A DNA stretch of 64,000 nucleotides. Origin: Pseudorasbora parva (taxonomy: Eukaryota > Chordata > Actinopteri > Cypriniformes > Gobionidae). Made by a program: the position numbers and the translations under genes. The notes below the pieces were generated by a model that worked only from the letters and a program-made list of their open reading frames with translations, searched no databases and had not been told where the DNA came from. This document shows, one piece after another, positions 46,858 through 59,815 of this stretch. Location of the stretch: positions 12,827,513 through 12,891,512 of the forward strand of contig NC_090173.1 of NCBI RefSeq assembly GCF_024679245.1, read 5' to 3'. Numbering within the stretch: the stretch's first letter is position 1; every line of letters starts with the position of its first letter.

Positions 46858-48046
46858 TAGGGCTGCACGATTTGGGGAAAATATATAATTGTTATTATTT
46901 TGGGTAAAATTGCGATTGCGATTTAAAATGCGATTATTGTTATTATAATTTTTTACAAATGAAAAGTGTGTGTATATAACATTGTGTTTTTATATTAATG
47001 TGACTAATAATAATAATTATGATTATTATTACTGCTTAAAATATTTTTAAAAATAAAAAATATTACCATTACAATTTTCATAATTACAAATTAAAAAAGA
47101 GTATGTCAGAATAAATATAACAATATAATACTAATTATTATATATTATTTTTGTAATATTTTACAGAAAACTTATTTTACACAACAAAAAAAAAACTGCT
47201 GGGAGACAGCCAATGACTAAAAACATTAGACTTTAAGAATAACTCCTTAGGCTTAGACCTTTCTGTCTTTAAAATGAAATATGAACCTCTTGTGCATCCA
47301 CTTTGGGGGAAAAAACTCCTGTACATTGAAGAAAAACATGGATTGTCCAACAAATGTAAAATTTTTAAAGTTTATAACGTTTTAAAATGTATTAAGCATT
47401 ATCTTCTTATTATTGATAACCCAACAGTTTAATTCATACTGAAAGCCAAAAGGCGCCCTCGAGCGGAAAACGCCACATTCGCCTCAGAGAAGTGATTGAC
47501 TTTAGTTTTCAGGAAATCCATGATGTGAAGCTAACGCGGTGTAAACAGAAGATAGAGACGCTTTTATTAAACATGACGACAATAAACACGACTGCAGCAA
47601 AATATGGTGTATTTGAGTTCTTCAAGCCGTCAAGGGTATTTTCATAATAATAAAGTGTATTATAATGCAGTGCTGATTGACATAGAATGCTATAAAAGAA
47701 CGCATCGTCTGCCTCCCTCTGATGAGAAGCCACATCAGCTCACACACACTCAACTAAAGATATGAAGTGAGGTAAAACGTTATTAAACGTTGTCTTTTGT
47801 TGAACAGGTTTATGAACGCTTCACTAGTTTGTGAAGATGTTTGACTCGTGTTGCTTTTTCAAACACACGTTATAAGCGACTCAAACTCGCAGTCTTTCAG
47901 ACGGAGCAGCGTTTATCAGAGAGCCGCCCTTCGCTAACACACTGGGCATTTATTTATTTAATTAAAATCGCAGCCTTTGAGCTTTCATAATCGCACACGA
48001 GCCAAACCGCAATTGCGGTTCGATTTCGATTAATCGTGCAGCCCTA
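46858..48046. mobile_element. hAT non-autonomous element, TSD GTTTGTGA
   Basis: TAGGGCTGCACGATTTGGGG is mirrored by ATTAATCGTGCAGCCCTA. A perfect 8-bp duplication GTTTGTGA borders it (46850-46857 and 48047-48054). 'attgcgattgcgatt' and 'gcaattgcggttcgatt' are subterminal repeats. No transposase remains; the minus-strand frame near 47509-47733 is unremarkable. Confidence 0.9.
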
Positions 48047-48694
48047 GTTTGTGATAAATGCACTTTTTTAGCACATCACTTGAATATATTAAACATTCAT
48101 TTTTGTATTGCCGTTTTTTCTATTTCATTTTGGACTGACTTTAAAATAGATAGGCTATTCCTAAAAATAGAAATTCCTAGTATTAGAATTTAGAACTTCA
48201 TGACATTTCACTTTGTTTCCAAAACCCATATTTTTCTGAAAAACAAAATTATCTAATTAAATTATTTTGCGAAGTTTTATATGCATGACACAAAAGAAAG
48301 AACCCTTCCTATATTACCTTTTATAAGACTGATCTCACAGTATACTTTGAAACCCTTTCAAACATGAGATCACAAAACATTTTCTACCTTGATTCATAAA
48401 TGTATATCTGTGTATTTATTTGTATTGTTCATTTTTTTATACTTGTTATTGTTATTCTAGGGCTGGACGATATGGCCAAAATTTATATCACGATATATTT
48501 CTTAATTTTGGTCGATACGATATAATTTCGATATCGATATGAACTATATAAAAGCTTTAGAAAAACTACCAAGAACTGCCACAAAGGATGTCTGTACCTA
48601 CACACTTCTGAAAAATTAATTTGCCAAGTCTATGAAACCTCCTTCTATAAAACTATATAATATTTTAGAAATAAAAACGGTACAAATAAATTAA

Positions 48695-49873
48695 AGGGGG
48701 GGTGAAACACTCAGTTTCAGTCAATCTCATGTCAATATTGCGTACCTATAGAGTAGTATTGCATCCTTCATATCTCCGAAAAGTCTTTAGTTTTATCATA
48801 TTTATAAAAGAAATATAGGCTGTACCGAGTCTTTCCGGAAAAAACCGAGCGCCTGGAGGCGTATCGTGTGGGCGGAGCTAAAGAATGACAAGCGCGCAAA
48901 GCGGTGACGTCCTCAAGCGTGGACAAACCCATCTATCTCAGCTAATACAGATAATGATCCACAATCAAATCTGAGGCTGAAATAAATTGAACAGGAGAAA
49001 CGGCAACAGCAGGACGTCCGTCTCTGTGGTATGTAAGTTACTGTATTTAATGGCCTCTCCACATTTCTGTGTGTTTACTCGCAGAGTATAAGGACATGAT
49101 TCGGTTTATGGACTATTGTATGCGACTAGACCTTAGAAGTAGCAAGCAAAACGGTTTTGCACGTCAGAATACTGTAACGTTATACAGAGAACAACAATGG
49201 AGTAACCGTTAGCGCATTTGAATGACGAAGCACGCGATCGTGTCGTTTACTGATGTTTACTCATGCGACGGTAGCCAATAGCAGAGACATTTGAAGCAGT
49301 TTAAGTTAACTCACCGTCGAAGCTTTATCGCTGGGACCGCTCCGTCAGAAACACACTTCTTTGGTATGATTTGGTAAAGTCCTGTGACAGCAGTGGCGTG
49401 TAAATCCATTTTGAGACGCAACTGAAACGATGTTGTCAAGCTTCCCGTCATTTCTGCGTTCAAATCGGTTCAAATGCAGCGCTGCCTTCCCGGAATGCTG
49501 TGCTGAAGAGTTGAAGTCGCTCGACGTCACCCATAGGAATAAAGTGGAGCGCGGCGCCGTTCACGGATGACTGGATCTGCAGCTGAGAGACTGTTTACAG
49601 CGTGCTCTAGTCACGCGCGCGCGCACCCTACCGGGAGAAGAGCCCGTACGGCCCATACAAGGACCTTCCGCTCTTATTAACGTCAAATAGACCCATACTC
49701 GAAAAAAACTCGCCGAAACTTGTGAGAAACCGGAAGGAGTATTTTTGACACAGAAATACTCCATCAAACGTCCAACATTAGTTTTTGAAACTTTGTCTAT
49801 GTTTAGGATGGGAATCCAAGTCTTTAACAGTGTAAAAAGCTCAGTATGCATGAAACAGCATTTCACCCCCCCT
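48695..49873 (-). mobile_element. TTAA-flanked THAP-type element, copy 3 (inverted, old)
   Basis: Ends match copies 1 and 2 in reverse (AGGGGGGGTGAAACACTCAG left, ATGCTGTTTCACCCCCCC right) with TTAA on both sides. The interior is diverged. Around 48960-49035 the counterpart of the 16989-17098 exon is visible, ending at a strong GTATGTAAG donor. Around 49340-49560 (minus strand) lies the counterpart of the THAP first exon's 3' part (DGAVP.. before GTGAGT). Both are decayed. Confidence 0.7.
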
Positions 49874-50263
49874 TTAATGTTCACTTTTTATTTGTATTTA
49901 GCCTTTATACAAACAAGAAATGTGAAATCACTGTCAAATAAACATAAGACTCACTTCGCAGACGCAGTTTATTGAGCATTTTCTTTTAAGTTTTAAATTT
50001 CAGTGAAAAACGATACATAGCGCTATACTCTCCTTTTATGCAAAACTATACCTTTATCTACTCATGCACAAAAAATAAATAAAAGAAGACTCAATTCAGT
50101 GGCCTATTTGTGCTCTGTTTAAGATGAGTGCACACTGCTTTTTGCAAGGCTTTAAACACGAGCAAATTATAAATTTTCGTGAAGCCATGTCTGATCGTCT
50201 TTCACAAGCTTTGAAAGCTAATTTAAACGAGAATGAACGCATTGGTGTTAATACATGACATTG

Positions 50264-51450
50264 GCCCTCATTTATCAATCTTGCGTAGAAACTGGTGTAT
50301 ATGTTGGCGTAAGATTATGCTTACACTCCTCTCACCGCCTGATTTATGAAGCTGTGCGTACCTCTGCAATCCAGATGTACGCAATACTTGCCCTTGATAA
50401 ATGCCGCAGCTGAAAACGATCGTCATAAGAATAACACGCCCCTATATATTCAAGTCTCTGCCTCCCCCACGCCCTCATTTTACACCATGGACAAAAAGAA
50501 GACGGCAAAGAAGCGAAACTTCTCCGACGTGGAGATCGGGCGCGCTCAGTCATCTCACTAGTCCACTAGTCAGGGCACTGATTAGGACACAAGTCAATGG
50601 GCTGACTCCCTGATCAGTGTCCTGACAACTGAACTAGTGAGATGATTGAGACGCGCACATCAAGACCATCACCAGGGAAGTGAAAAAAAAACCCGAAATT
50701 GTTTTATTTGGGAGTTTAAAGAGTGGGATTAAAGGCACCTACAAAAACAAAATGTGGACCCAAATTACGAGTAGCTACTCTTAATAGAGTGGAGGTTGAG
50801 AAGCGCACTCCAGCAGTTTAAAGCTGTTTGGATGATAAATTACCATCACAATGCATTATTTTACAGCACGTTTTGAAACAATTAGCATTTAATTTCATAT
50901 CACGGCACATATATTGGGGTGTACAATAGTGATGATGATGTGATGTGGACTACCATTCATTCACATTAATAATTACATAACAATTTGTAAGATTCTTATT
51001 ATTATTATTATGATTTTTATTCTTAATGACGCTTGTTATTTAGAAGAAGAATGTCGTTTTTATTGATTTTATTATTATTTAAAAGAAGAAGGTCATTTTT
51101 ATTATTTTGTCAGTCTGAATTATTTTAGTCCCAGTGCGTGCGCAGCTGCCGGGACAGGCGGGTCGGTAAAGCGCACAGGCTCGCGACTGGAGGAATACAT
51201 ATGCCTACAGATCAAACGCTTTGGTATAGTCACACAAATTAAACATTGACGTTCATGTTGCACGAAAATAAACACCGAATGTTGTTGTTGTGGTTTTTAA
51301 CAGTGGGTCATATAGCATATCTTGTCAGTGCGTTTTGGTTTTTCTGCGAATTTCCCACTAACTCAAACGTGCGTACACCACCTCCTGAGCTGGCGTAGGA
51401 TTTAAGCGTGCCGTACGCCAACGTCCATATTGATAAATCTCAAAGTCACC
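50264..51450. mobile_element. Harbinger-like relic
   Basis: Starts GGCCCTCATTTATCAATCTTGCGTA, and 'ccatattgataaat' near 51430 is a poor mirror. On the plus strand at 50488 a frame begins MDKKKTAKKRNFSDVEIGRA, the start of a Myb-like Harbinger partner protein (FSD-E). It is cut by a 106-bp hairpin at 50545. The right boundary is uncertain. Confidence 0.4.
50545..50650. mobile_element. 106-bp perfect-looking hairpin MITE
   Basis: CTCAGTCATCTCACTAGT is mirrored by ACTAGTGAGATGATTGAG, and inner GTCAGGGCACTGAT by ATCAGTGTCCTGAC. The bordering gcgcg/acgcgc sequence reads as one interrupted site. It splits the Myb-like frame of the host relic. Confidence 0.75.
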
Positions 51451-51713
51451 CTGGGTTTGGGTGTACGCAAGGTGTACGCTGGAAGTTGGATCTATCAGCC
51501 TACTACTGCTGAGCACTGACTGCGTGTCTGTGGTGTACGTCATCACGCAAATAGCCAATCGTGTTCTGCTCTTTCTGATGGCTGCGCCCTGAACATCATG
51601 TATATATGTATATATTGAAATATCGGAAATGTGTTTAAAAATCATGTCAACGTTATTGAAAAAAATGATATCGCGAGATTGATATTGAATTATTGTCCAG
51701 CCCTATGTAATTC

Positions 51714-52187
51714 TCTGATTTACACACTTTGAGCTGTATTTACAATGCTTTATATTCATCGTTTTTTATTGCATTATACTTGAAATGTCTGTACTTGAAC
51801 AAAATAATAAATAAAATAATTAAAAAACAAATTATTATTTTACAGATAAAAATGTCTCGACACTATTAAAGTCATACTAATTTTGTATTTTCATTTAAAG
51901 TAGGCTACATACAAACTAAAAGTAATATTATTTTTATAATAATGGTACAGCAATGTTTTTGCTGTATAAAGGCATACATATACATGTTTGATCAAACACT
52001 CATCATATAATATAAAATGTAAAAACGGTTTAATAAACTAATTTTAAGTGACATTAATCAAGTAAGCAAAACAAACAACATTTTATCCAAAAAACATTTA
52101 TTCAATAGTCATTTTTACAATTAAGTTTTTTAAAACGTCAGTTGAATTTGTCATCAAAGGCTTGTGTTCAAATCAAAACCATAGACT
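51714..52187. other. AT-rich DNA, nothing recognised
   Basis: No exon, no clear repeat. Confidence 0.4.
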
Positions 52188-52700
52188 GTAAAAAAAATAT
52201 GGACCTAGTGTCCGTGACGTCACCCATAGGATTCCGATAAGCAGTTCTGAAGCGGAAAAGTATGGGCGAGCTGGGCGTTGCCATCTTGTGAGCGAGTCAT
52301 CGCGTGTCACTCCCAGATAACAGAAAATGGGCAAAAAGGCGGGATGTGCACTAGTGATGTTACGTGCGTGAACGAATCGTTCTTTTTGAACGAATCGTTC
52401 TCGTTCACGTAGTCTACTGACTATTAGCAGCGAGCGCATGCGCAGCTCTGTCGACTGTTTCATTCTGTCAAAGAATGACAAAACCTCAAGCCAATAGCGT
52501 TCGAGTATGAGATGTGACGGAGCATGTGATTTGACTCTAAAAACTGTAAATCAAATTAAAAAATGTGACAGTGGCCTATGGTTAAAAAGATCTTGTGTGT
52601 CATGTCAGTAAATAGCATTCTGAGCTACTGAACGAACTTCACTGACCGAGTTGCTGTTTTGAGTCTGAAAGAGAGAGATCTCGTTCGTGAAAGAACTGGT
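52188..52700. repeat. Old repeat cluster ('tgtaaaaaaaatatggac' type and 'gaacgaatcgttct' type)
   Basis: 52188-52340 begins 'actgtaaaaaaaatatggac' and includes 'tgacgtcacccata', a common cyprinid motif also seen at 54281. 52355-52700 carries 'cgaatcgttct' palindromic motifs that resume at 57117-57190 after the hAT insertion, so one older element is split. Confidence 0.5.
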
Positions 52701-54280
52701 ACTTCTAGGGTTGTGCCGATGGACGATATCATCGTCCATCGTGATGGCTGTGCGACATCACAATGGAGAAACACCATCGTGATGCCACGCCCCCGCCCCG
52801 CTGCGAGTCTTGCAAGTCAACACACCAGAGTATGTGAGCGAAGTGGACCGGCGGCAATTTCCCCTCCACGCTCTTTCTAAGCATTCAAGAATCCCTCCGC
52901 TCCAGGTTCACCATCTCCCGCTCCTCGCCTCGCTCACTGATATCAGAAACACCGCTCTGTCTTCGCTCCGAGGAAATTTGTGGCTAATAACTGCTAAAGT
53001 ATTTCAGTAAGCTCTGAAATATCACTATAAAGTTCGGTTTATAACCTGCATTAACTGAAAAAAATTATAAAAAATAAACAATAGGAGATTTAGAGCCTAG
53101 TTTCAACGTGGTTTATTGGAACATTTGTGTGCATTTTCCCCGCACTATGCCAAATTGGCTTTATCAAAAGTTAAATATCATTGATGCTTTTTGCAGTGCA
53201 AATTTGTTTGTATGTTTGGAAGTTTGGAAAGATGAACGTTTTCATCAGTTATTTTATCTACGGATCAATACAAATGTCTGCTCATTCAAAATCATATAAT
53301 AGAATAGGCTATAACTGTATAGGCTACTTGGCTACTAATAACTGTATGCAGGTATAAGCACTACAAGATGTTTTTGAATGCATTAGAGAGAACGATTAGT
53401 TTGTGTGTGAATAAGTGCTACCTGTTTAAAATTTGCTTTCACCCGAACATATTCAGTTGGTAAAAAAAATCCCTTAAACTTTAACATCCCGCTCATGCCC
53501 ATCGGCGTGATCATCTGTATCAAGCTGGTTGTTTACCGTGTGAGTTCTGAACACTGCACCATGCTTATTTAAATCTTTTCGTTTTTACACATATTAGGCT
53601 ACATATTCCTCATGTCTGTGAGGTAAGCCTGCTGAGTTTCAGTTTATTTGAGATGTGCTCCAGTTCATGATCATTGAAAGCGATTGCTTCCGCGACGTCA
53701 TAGTCTAGGCTACTTATTTGCTTCTTATTAATTAAATACAAGCAATTGGCCGAAGAAACCTTTATTAAAATTAAGAGACAATTTACAAAGCGAAAGAGAG
53801 GCTTTTTACAAAACAAAACTTAATAATAAACTAAATATAACCACCAAAATCATTTCTGACCCACTCGCATCTTTGCACTTATAGCCTATCATAATCAGAA
53901 ATTAAAAAAATATTAGGCTATAATATTTAAACATAAATTAAAAACATTGTTTAATGGCTACAACAAGTATAGTAAGCTAGAGATTTATGTAATGTCTGAG
54001 CTGGATTTGAACGAACATCATTTTACCGGCGGGTTCATTAGTGCGCGCCTGCGGATTATTGAGCTGATCACACCGGCTCCGCTCCGCTGATTAGTCATTA
54101 CAGGCTCGTTCTCGACAGAACGCCCACGTATTCAAAAATGGTCGGGTTTAAATGGGGCTCGGGCTCATAATTACAGTTAATGTGTTGGGCAGGGCCGGTC
54201 TCTCGGGTGCATTGGCTTGGGTAGGGTCGGTCTTGATTTTTTTGAACTGATCTAAGCTCTAGTTTGAAAAAACAAAAACA

Positions 54281-54690
54281 TCATAGACCGTAAAAAAATA
54301 TGGACGACTCGACATCATCCGTTTCCGCTTGCCATATTTGAAGCTTTCAGGTGGCCTTGCACGGCGCGGACATCTTGGGACCGAGTCTGCGCAGTAGCGA
54401 TTTCGGGACCGGAGTTGCGCAGTAGAGAGCAGGAAGTAGAGCAGGAAGTACATTCGCGATATCAAAAGCCCGCCCACACTCTCGCAGATGCAGAACAATT
54501 AATTATGTTGGTGTGAAATAACACCTATGCATTTAAAAAAAAACATTAAAAAAATCAAAATTAAAGCTAAAGCTCTAATCTGCTCCCAAAAATTTCGAAA
54601 AAGTCCGTTAGTGCCTCATTGACAACTTCACTCAGAGAAGCCGTCAGTCTCAGCTGTCAATCATGACGTCACACCCCCCGTTTTTATAGC
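54281..54690. repeat. 'accgtaaaaaaatatggac' repeat
   Basis: Shares its start with 52188 and ends near 'gacgtcacaccccccg'. A common cyprinid interspersed repeat, class not decided. Confidence 0.45.
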
Positions 54691-54695
54691 ATTAA

Positions 54696-56046
54696 AGGGT
54701 CATGAAACCCCAAAACACTTTTTTTGAGATGTAAACAGATATGTATAGACTGCACATCATTGAAAACACTAAGGGTACTCATTAATGGTATTCATATGTG
54801 AAAATAGTTATTTTTGCATTTTTCAGAGCGATTTCTGTCTTCCGGTTTGAAAAGCTTAGTCGGAGCAACGTCACAAATGCTGACGTCGGCGCGGCCTTTT
54901 CGGCCCAAGTATGGGCTGCTGGGCACATGCTGACGTCGACCGCTCCGAGCGATTCTCGATATATATTCATGACATAAAGCTCATTCAGTCCAATACCTGC
55001 GCTCTAGTATGCATACAAGATAATTTAGTTAATATGCATGAGACAGTCACTTCTGTCAGGCTCGTCTTCCATCATTATTGTAGAGATATGGTGGGGAAGT
55101 TTTGGAAGCAGCGTGCGGAAAAGTCACGGAGGAAAGCTAGGCGTTGTGCTGATACGAAGTAACGTAAAGGGCGCCGAGCGAGCTGTAACCGGCGCCGTCT
55201 GTGGAAGCATTTGCTACAAAGGCTCGGTAAAGTAAAATTCACCTGAGGAATCGCACGCCGAACCTCCAAGCGTTGACTATGTCAGAAGTGCAAAATAACC
55301 AATCTGTAATCTGTAGGCTAATGAACAAAAGCCACGTCCTCTCCGTTTTATTTGTGGTCACAGCCATGCACTAAACCGCATGTGTTCGGGCTCTTAGTGA
55401 AACTGTGTGCTGCATATTTGGACAAATATAGATTTAGCTGCCGAGTGATAGACAGCGCGGATCGTCACGGAAACCCAGCGCGCGTCGCTATGCTTCAGAT
55501 GCGCGGTCGAGACTAGCCTCAAACACCTTCGCTTTTACCCCGATCTAGAATTACACATCTCTGTCACATCGCATGTTGGGTGGTTCACGTTCTCTTATCA
55601 CGTCGGCGCGTTGTTCATCTTGCCAAACAGCGTGCATATTTGGACAAATATAGTTTTATCACGTTTGCAAAATATTTTGTCATGCAGAATATCATTTCTC
55701 ACTGAATTATGCTGGTTTGAACTTTGAAGAGCTGAATGATTTGCGATCTCTGCTGCACGCCACTCATAGCTCTCTCATTCGCTGTACTCATCCCTCATTT
55801 AATCTCACTGTGGTAAACAATGCCAACGTGAACCAAGAACATGTCTCAGAACCGCTGTTACTGCTGCTGTTGGTATCGCTAATCTTAATGCACCTACTGA
55901 CAGACACTCCCCTATTTATGCAAACATTCCCTTTTTCCACACAATACCATCCCACCTTTTCACAGTCGACCACTCCCCTTTTAACAAGCTTTTTCAAATC
56001 GAAGGTGTGAAAAAACACCGCTGCAGCAGGGGGGTTTCATGACCCT
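54696..56046. mobile_element. TTAA-flanked AGGGTCATGAAACCC element, copy 2 (longer)
   Basis: Same ends as copy 1 (21893-23033) and near-identical over the shared part; it keeps the roughly 210-bp segment around 55748-55965 missing from copy 1. Closely matching copies at distant sites point to recent activity. Confidence 0.8.
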
Positions 56047-56179
56047 TTAAATAACTAACTAAAACTAAACTTATTTTTAAAACGAACACCTGAAATGAAA
56101 TCATCGTGATGATAACTGCCTTCAGTGACATAAACTAACTTTGGGGGGAAAATTTTGAAGTGTAATTTTATTATTTATG

Positions 56180-56945
56180 CTGCGTCCCAATTCGCCTACT
56201 TATACTACGTCCTAAAAGTATGTACTCTTTTTGTGAAGAAAAAGTATATACTTTTGAGTGTGTAGCAGAAAAGTATGCAAGCTTCGGGACATACTACTTC
56301 GCCATCTTTAACGGACTCTGTCGCTTAGTTATGTGCATCCCGTGACCGTTTATCTGCCCTGTCAATCATCGTCAGATGCGTCACAGTTCAAATCCTTCAC
56401 ATTCAGACAGTTGAATCTCCTACCGTATCGGAGAGAAATGTAGCCGCTCGTTGATCTGCCATGTGTGGGACTTTAATGCAGAGACTCTCCTCATGTGTTT
56501 GCAGTTTAAATATAATGATGCATTTAAAAGTTAATGGCCAAACATGTCATTACAAAAGTTCACAATGCTGCTGCAGGTGAAATATAATGTGGAAAACACT
56601 GAATAAATATATTTTTGTCAGGTTAAATATTGATAGGGTCTCTCAAACCCCTTTATCTAAACTTCTCTACTTAACCATCGAACTCGCACATCCGTCATGT
56701 TTGTAGTTTTTTAACGCTTTTCATCCGCGTTTGTAGTTCTAATCGAATCCTCGTCCAACTCGCAATGGGTTGTGGGCAATATCAGCCGTTAGAGTGCCCA
56801 TCGATCCATACTGTGAATTCGGACAGGAAATAGTAAACCATCCGGGAATCTTTGGAATACTCTTTTCAACATACTACGATTTGGGACATACTAATTCTAT
56901 TTTCGTATACTATTTAGGATGGATAGTATGCGAATTGGGACGCAG
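56180..56945. mobile_element. MITE with CTGCGTCCCAATTCGC termini
   Basis: CTGCGTCCCAATTCGCCTAC is mirrored by GTATGCGAATTGGGACGCAG. Repeated 'agtatgta'/'catactac' subterminal motifs. No coding sequence; no target duplication was obvious. Confidence 0.8.
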
Positions 56946-57740
56946 GGTTAGTTTGCCTCGCGTCCATTAGAAATCACAGAGGGGCGGGTTATACTGGGAC
57001 CGGTCACCGGGGGGCGATCGAGGCGCGAAAGCTTCAGTAAATGAGAGGGAGACTGCAGGCTTGGTACACATCGTCAGCTGCCGATTTAAGTGACGTCGCC
57101 CAACCCTAGGTACTTCTCGTTCGTGAACGAAATGAACAAGTTCTGAACGAGAGAGAGAGAGATCTAGTTCGTGAACGAACTAGGCTACCTCGGTCATTTA
57201 GCATGCGTGTCAGTCTCGTTCAGCAATCAGCAGAAAGCGGATGCAAAGCACAGTTATAGACAAACCTCATGTTTATAACCCCATGTTTACCATAATCCCA
57301 GATATATGAATGTCTAAATGTCACACCAATAGGTGTGTTCAACATCAGCTGCGGCTGGATGGATGCGATCGGCGAGAGTAGCCGAGTGCAGGCGGGGAGA
57401 AGCTGCAAACGGAGATGTGAAGCCGGACACTTTCTGCTTCCCGTGGTGACGCTTGCACTGCGTTTGCAAACTTTATCACAGCTGAAGTTAAATAAATACA
57501 ATATTTCTCAAATACACAGATGTTTCAAATGACATTTTCATTCAATACTTTATGTACTGTTTAATAAAGCGTTTATTTGGACAAGATTAATGTTCAACAT
57601 ATAAACATACACTATCAATGAAGTGTTGTCAACGGTTTTTATCAGTTTTAGTTTGATAAACATGATGATATAACATCACAGCTACATGAAAAAAGGTTTT
57701 ACTGTTATAAATAAATGATTTTTGTGCATTTTTTTTTAAC

Positions 57741-57965
57741 TTTCTGTCGGAAACCCTTCTCTGACACCAAATCCTGTCAGAAAATATTACATGCTACTGT
57801 CATTTCTTCACAACTTTATAAAAATCATGTATGCAATTTGAAATAAGGTGAACAATTACTTTAAAAAAACAAATTTCTGTCAGAAACCCTTCTCTGACAC
57901 CAAATCCTGTCAGAAAATATTATATTCTACTGTCATTCCTTCACAACTTTATAAAATCATGTAAT
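57741..57965. repeat. Tandem duplication, period 133 bp
   Basis: 'tttctgtcggaaacccttct' at 57741 recurs at 57874 as 'tttctgtcagaaacccttct', and the following 90 bp match with few changes. Two copies, the second incomplete. Confidence 0.9.
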
Positions 57966-58761
57966 CAATGTAACCTCTGTTGTCAGTGTCATCTAGGCCT
58001 TATCACTTTATTTTTATTAGATTTCTTTTTTAGTCGTGAAGTTAGTTATAATATTTAAACAGTTTGTGCAAAAATAAAAAGTTACTCACCTCTGGAAATA
58101 GGCTTACTTTGTTGCCGAGTTGTTGCTGAGTGGATGATTTGCGTAAGAAGGGGGGCAGTGGTATTAAACTTGACAGCAGTCCAATCAGCCAATCAGAAGA
58201 TATCTCCAAGGCACATGACAAGATGGTAACCTCTGGCCAATGATTTTCAATGATTTGACCCCAAACCCTCCCACCGAGCTCATACTCATACATGCTCCAC
58301 TCGCCCATAGTCATACTTTGTAATTAACAACAATAATAATAAACATAAAAAAATAAAATTAAAAAAACCCATAGTCTGCAGCCAGACGCTTCTCTTTTCT
58401 TTTGCTGTGAGTGAATGAAAGTCTCGTGGTATAAATATGCGCATGCGTGGAACAGATCGTGCAGTGTTTGCAAAACAGTATTTTCATTTGCGCATGCGCA
58501 TTTTCTAAAGAGTCTACTACGCATGCGTAGAACGGATCGTGCAGGTGGAACGGATCGTGTACCGACAGTCCCCCTTGAGAATCTGCAGCGGCTGCATCAG
58601 CCGGCTGCTCTCGAATCGCTCTCGCGGTACTTTGTTGACATACGTCACAGTCACGTGATGTCGGCGCTGTCTCAAGTCGGACAACATTTCTAACCGGCAT
58701 GCACTGCTTCAAGTCAGCCGCCGATCGGTCTGCGCATCGCTAGGTGAAGTCGAACAAGCCT
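57966..58761. other. No recognised gene
   Basis: Frames on both strands at 58359-58712 overlap each other and lack motifs. A 'gcgcatgcgt' cluster near 58440-58530 suggests a decayed repeat or CpG-rich patch. Confidence 0.4.
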
Positions 58762-58893
58762 ATAGACCCTTTTACAGCCCACGTGATCAAAGAGTTGCGC
58801 GCGCATTTTGGCAACAGAAGTGGTGTTGTTCCCTAGTGGTTCTAACGTGTGAGCAACTCCGAAAGTTTATCAAAACGGTTTCCCAGCATAAAA

Positions 58894-59058
58894 ATGTGTG
58901 GCTGTTGCGTTTTTGGTTGCACTAATCGCTATTCCACCAATGGGCTTAAGTTTTATAGGATTCCGGCAGGATCACGGCCGTTTCAGAACCGGCGGTACCT
59001 GTGGCTGAAGGCGATTAAATGCATTGATTGGAACGAGGACATAAAAATGCTCGCATAA
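58894..59058 (+). pseudogene. THAP zinc-finger N-terminus, truncated
   Basis: MCGCCVFGCTNRYS and then FYRIPAGSRPFQNRRYLWLK with AI and DW further on match the first half of a THAP domain: C-x2-C-type ligands, an N-R after the second Cys, F-R-P and a W in the helix. It stops after 'NEDIKMLA', before the C-x2-H pair. The upstream ATG at 58849 is in frame, but MCGC is the conventional THAP start. Probably the first exon of the transposon's DNA-binding protein. Confidence 0.65.
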
Positions 59059-59562
59059 AAAAATTCTTTTGTAAAACATTTACTGCACTTGAAACTTAAT
59101 TATTTATGATAAACCTCCCAACATTGGCGGCCACTGGTGTGTATAATGTACCCCCCATCCCCAGATTATCATATCAATAATAACACTACTTATCAATTTC
59201 ATTTGTAATGATTTATTAAAGGGGGGGTGAAATGCTGTTTCATGCATACTGATCTTTTTACACTGTTAAAGACGTGGAATCCCATACTAAACATAGACAA
59301 AGTTTCAAAAGTTAAGGCGGACGTTTGATGGGAGTATTTCTTTGTCAAAAATACTACTTCCGGTTAGTCATAAGTTTCGGCAAGTTTTTTGAGATCATGC
59401 GTCCCCTTTGACGTTAATGGGGGCGGAATTTCCTTGTATGGGCCTTACGGACAATTCTACCGGAAGCGCGTGAGAGAGAGAGAGGGAGAGAGCGAAAGCA
59501 ACAGGCTACGCCCATCAAAGCGCTGGCTTGTAGGATGCTGGACAGGTGATGTGCACATAACA

Positions 59563-59815
59563 ATGTCACCAAAAAAGTGCGTTTTTGGTTGCCAGACCAA
59601 GACAGTCCTGCACAGATTCCCCAAAAACCCCGCGTTAAGGCAACAGTGGATGTAATTTGCTTTTCCGGATCAGCAACTGAGTTGCGCAAATGTTTATATC
59701 TGTTCGCTGCATTTCGGTGCCGACTGTTTCATAAACAAGGCCCAGCTCGACGCCGGATTTTCCCGATCGCCTAATGCTGAATGATGGAGCAGTCCCAACG
59801 TTAGAACCGCAGGCG
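59563..59815 (+). pseudogene. THAP first exon of copy 2, with a stop
   Basis: Reads MSPKKCVFGCQTKTVLHRFP and on through NPALRQQWM without the copy-1 frameshift, but the next codon is a stop (TAA where copy 1 has a Glu codon). The C-x2-H half is still visible beyond it. GTGAGTGAG donor at 59816. Confidence 0.6.

Larger units (their letters stand above)
48458..51705. mobile_element. hAT element, TSD TGT(T/A)ATTC, carrying nested insertions
   Basis: TAGGGCTGGACGATATGGCC is mirrored by ATTATTGTCCAGCCCTA. The octamers TGTTATTC and TGTAATTC flank it (7/8). Inside are an inverted THAP-type TTAA element (48695-49873) and a Harbinger-like relic (50264-51450), so the original was about 0.9 kb. Confidence 0.85.
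52706..57108. mobile_element. hAT-type element, TSD GGTACTTC, with nested insertions
   Basis: TAGGGTTGTG at the left is mirrored by CCAACCCTA at the right, with a perfect octamer duplication GGTACTTC (52698-52705, 57109-57116). It contains three later elements (about 54281-54690, 54696-56046, 56180-56945). No transposase motif was recognised in the remaining 1.9 kb, so it is non-autonomous or too decayed. It landed in an older 'gttcgtgaacgaa' repeat. Confidence 0.85.
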
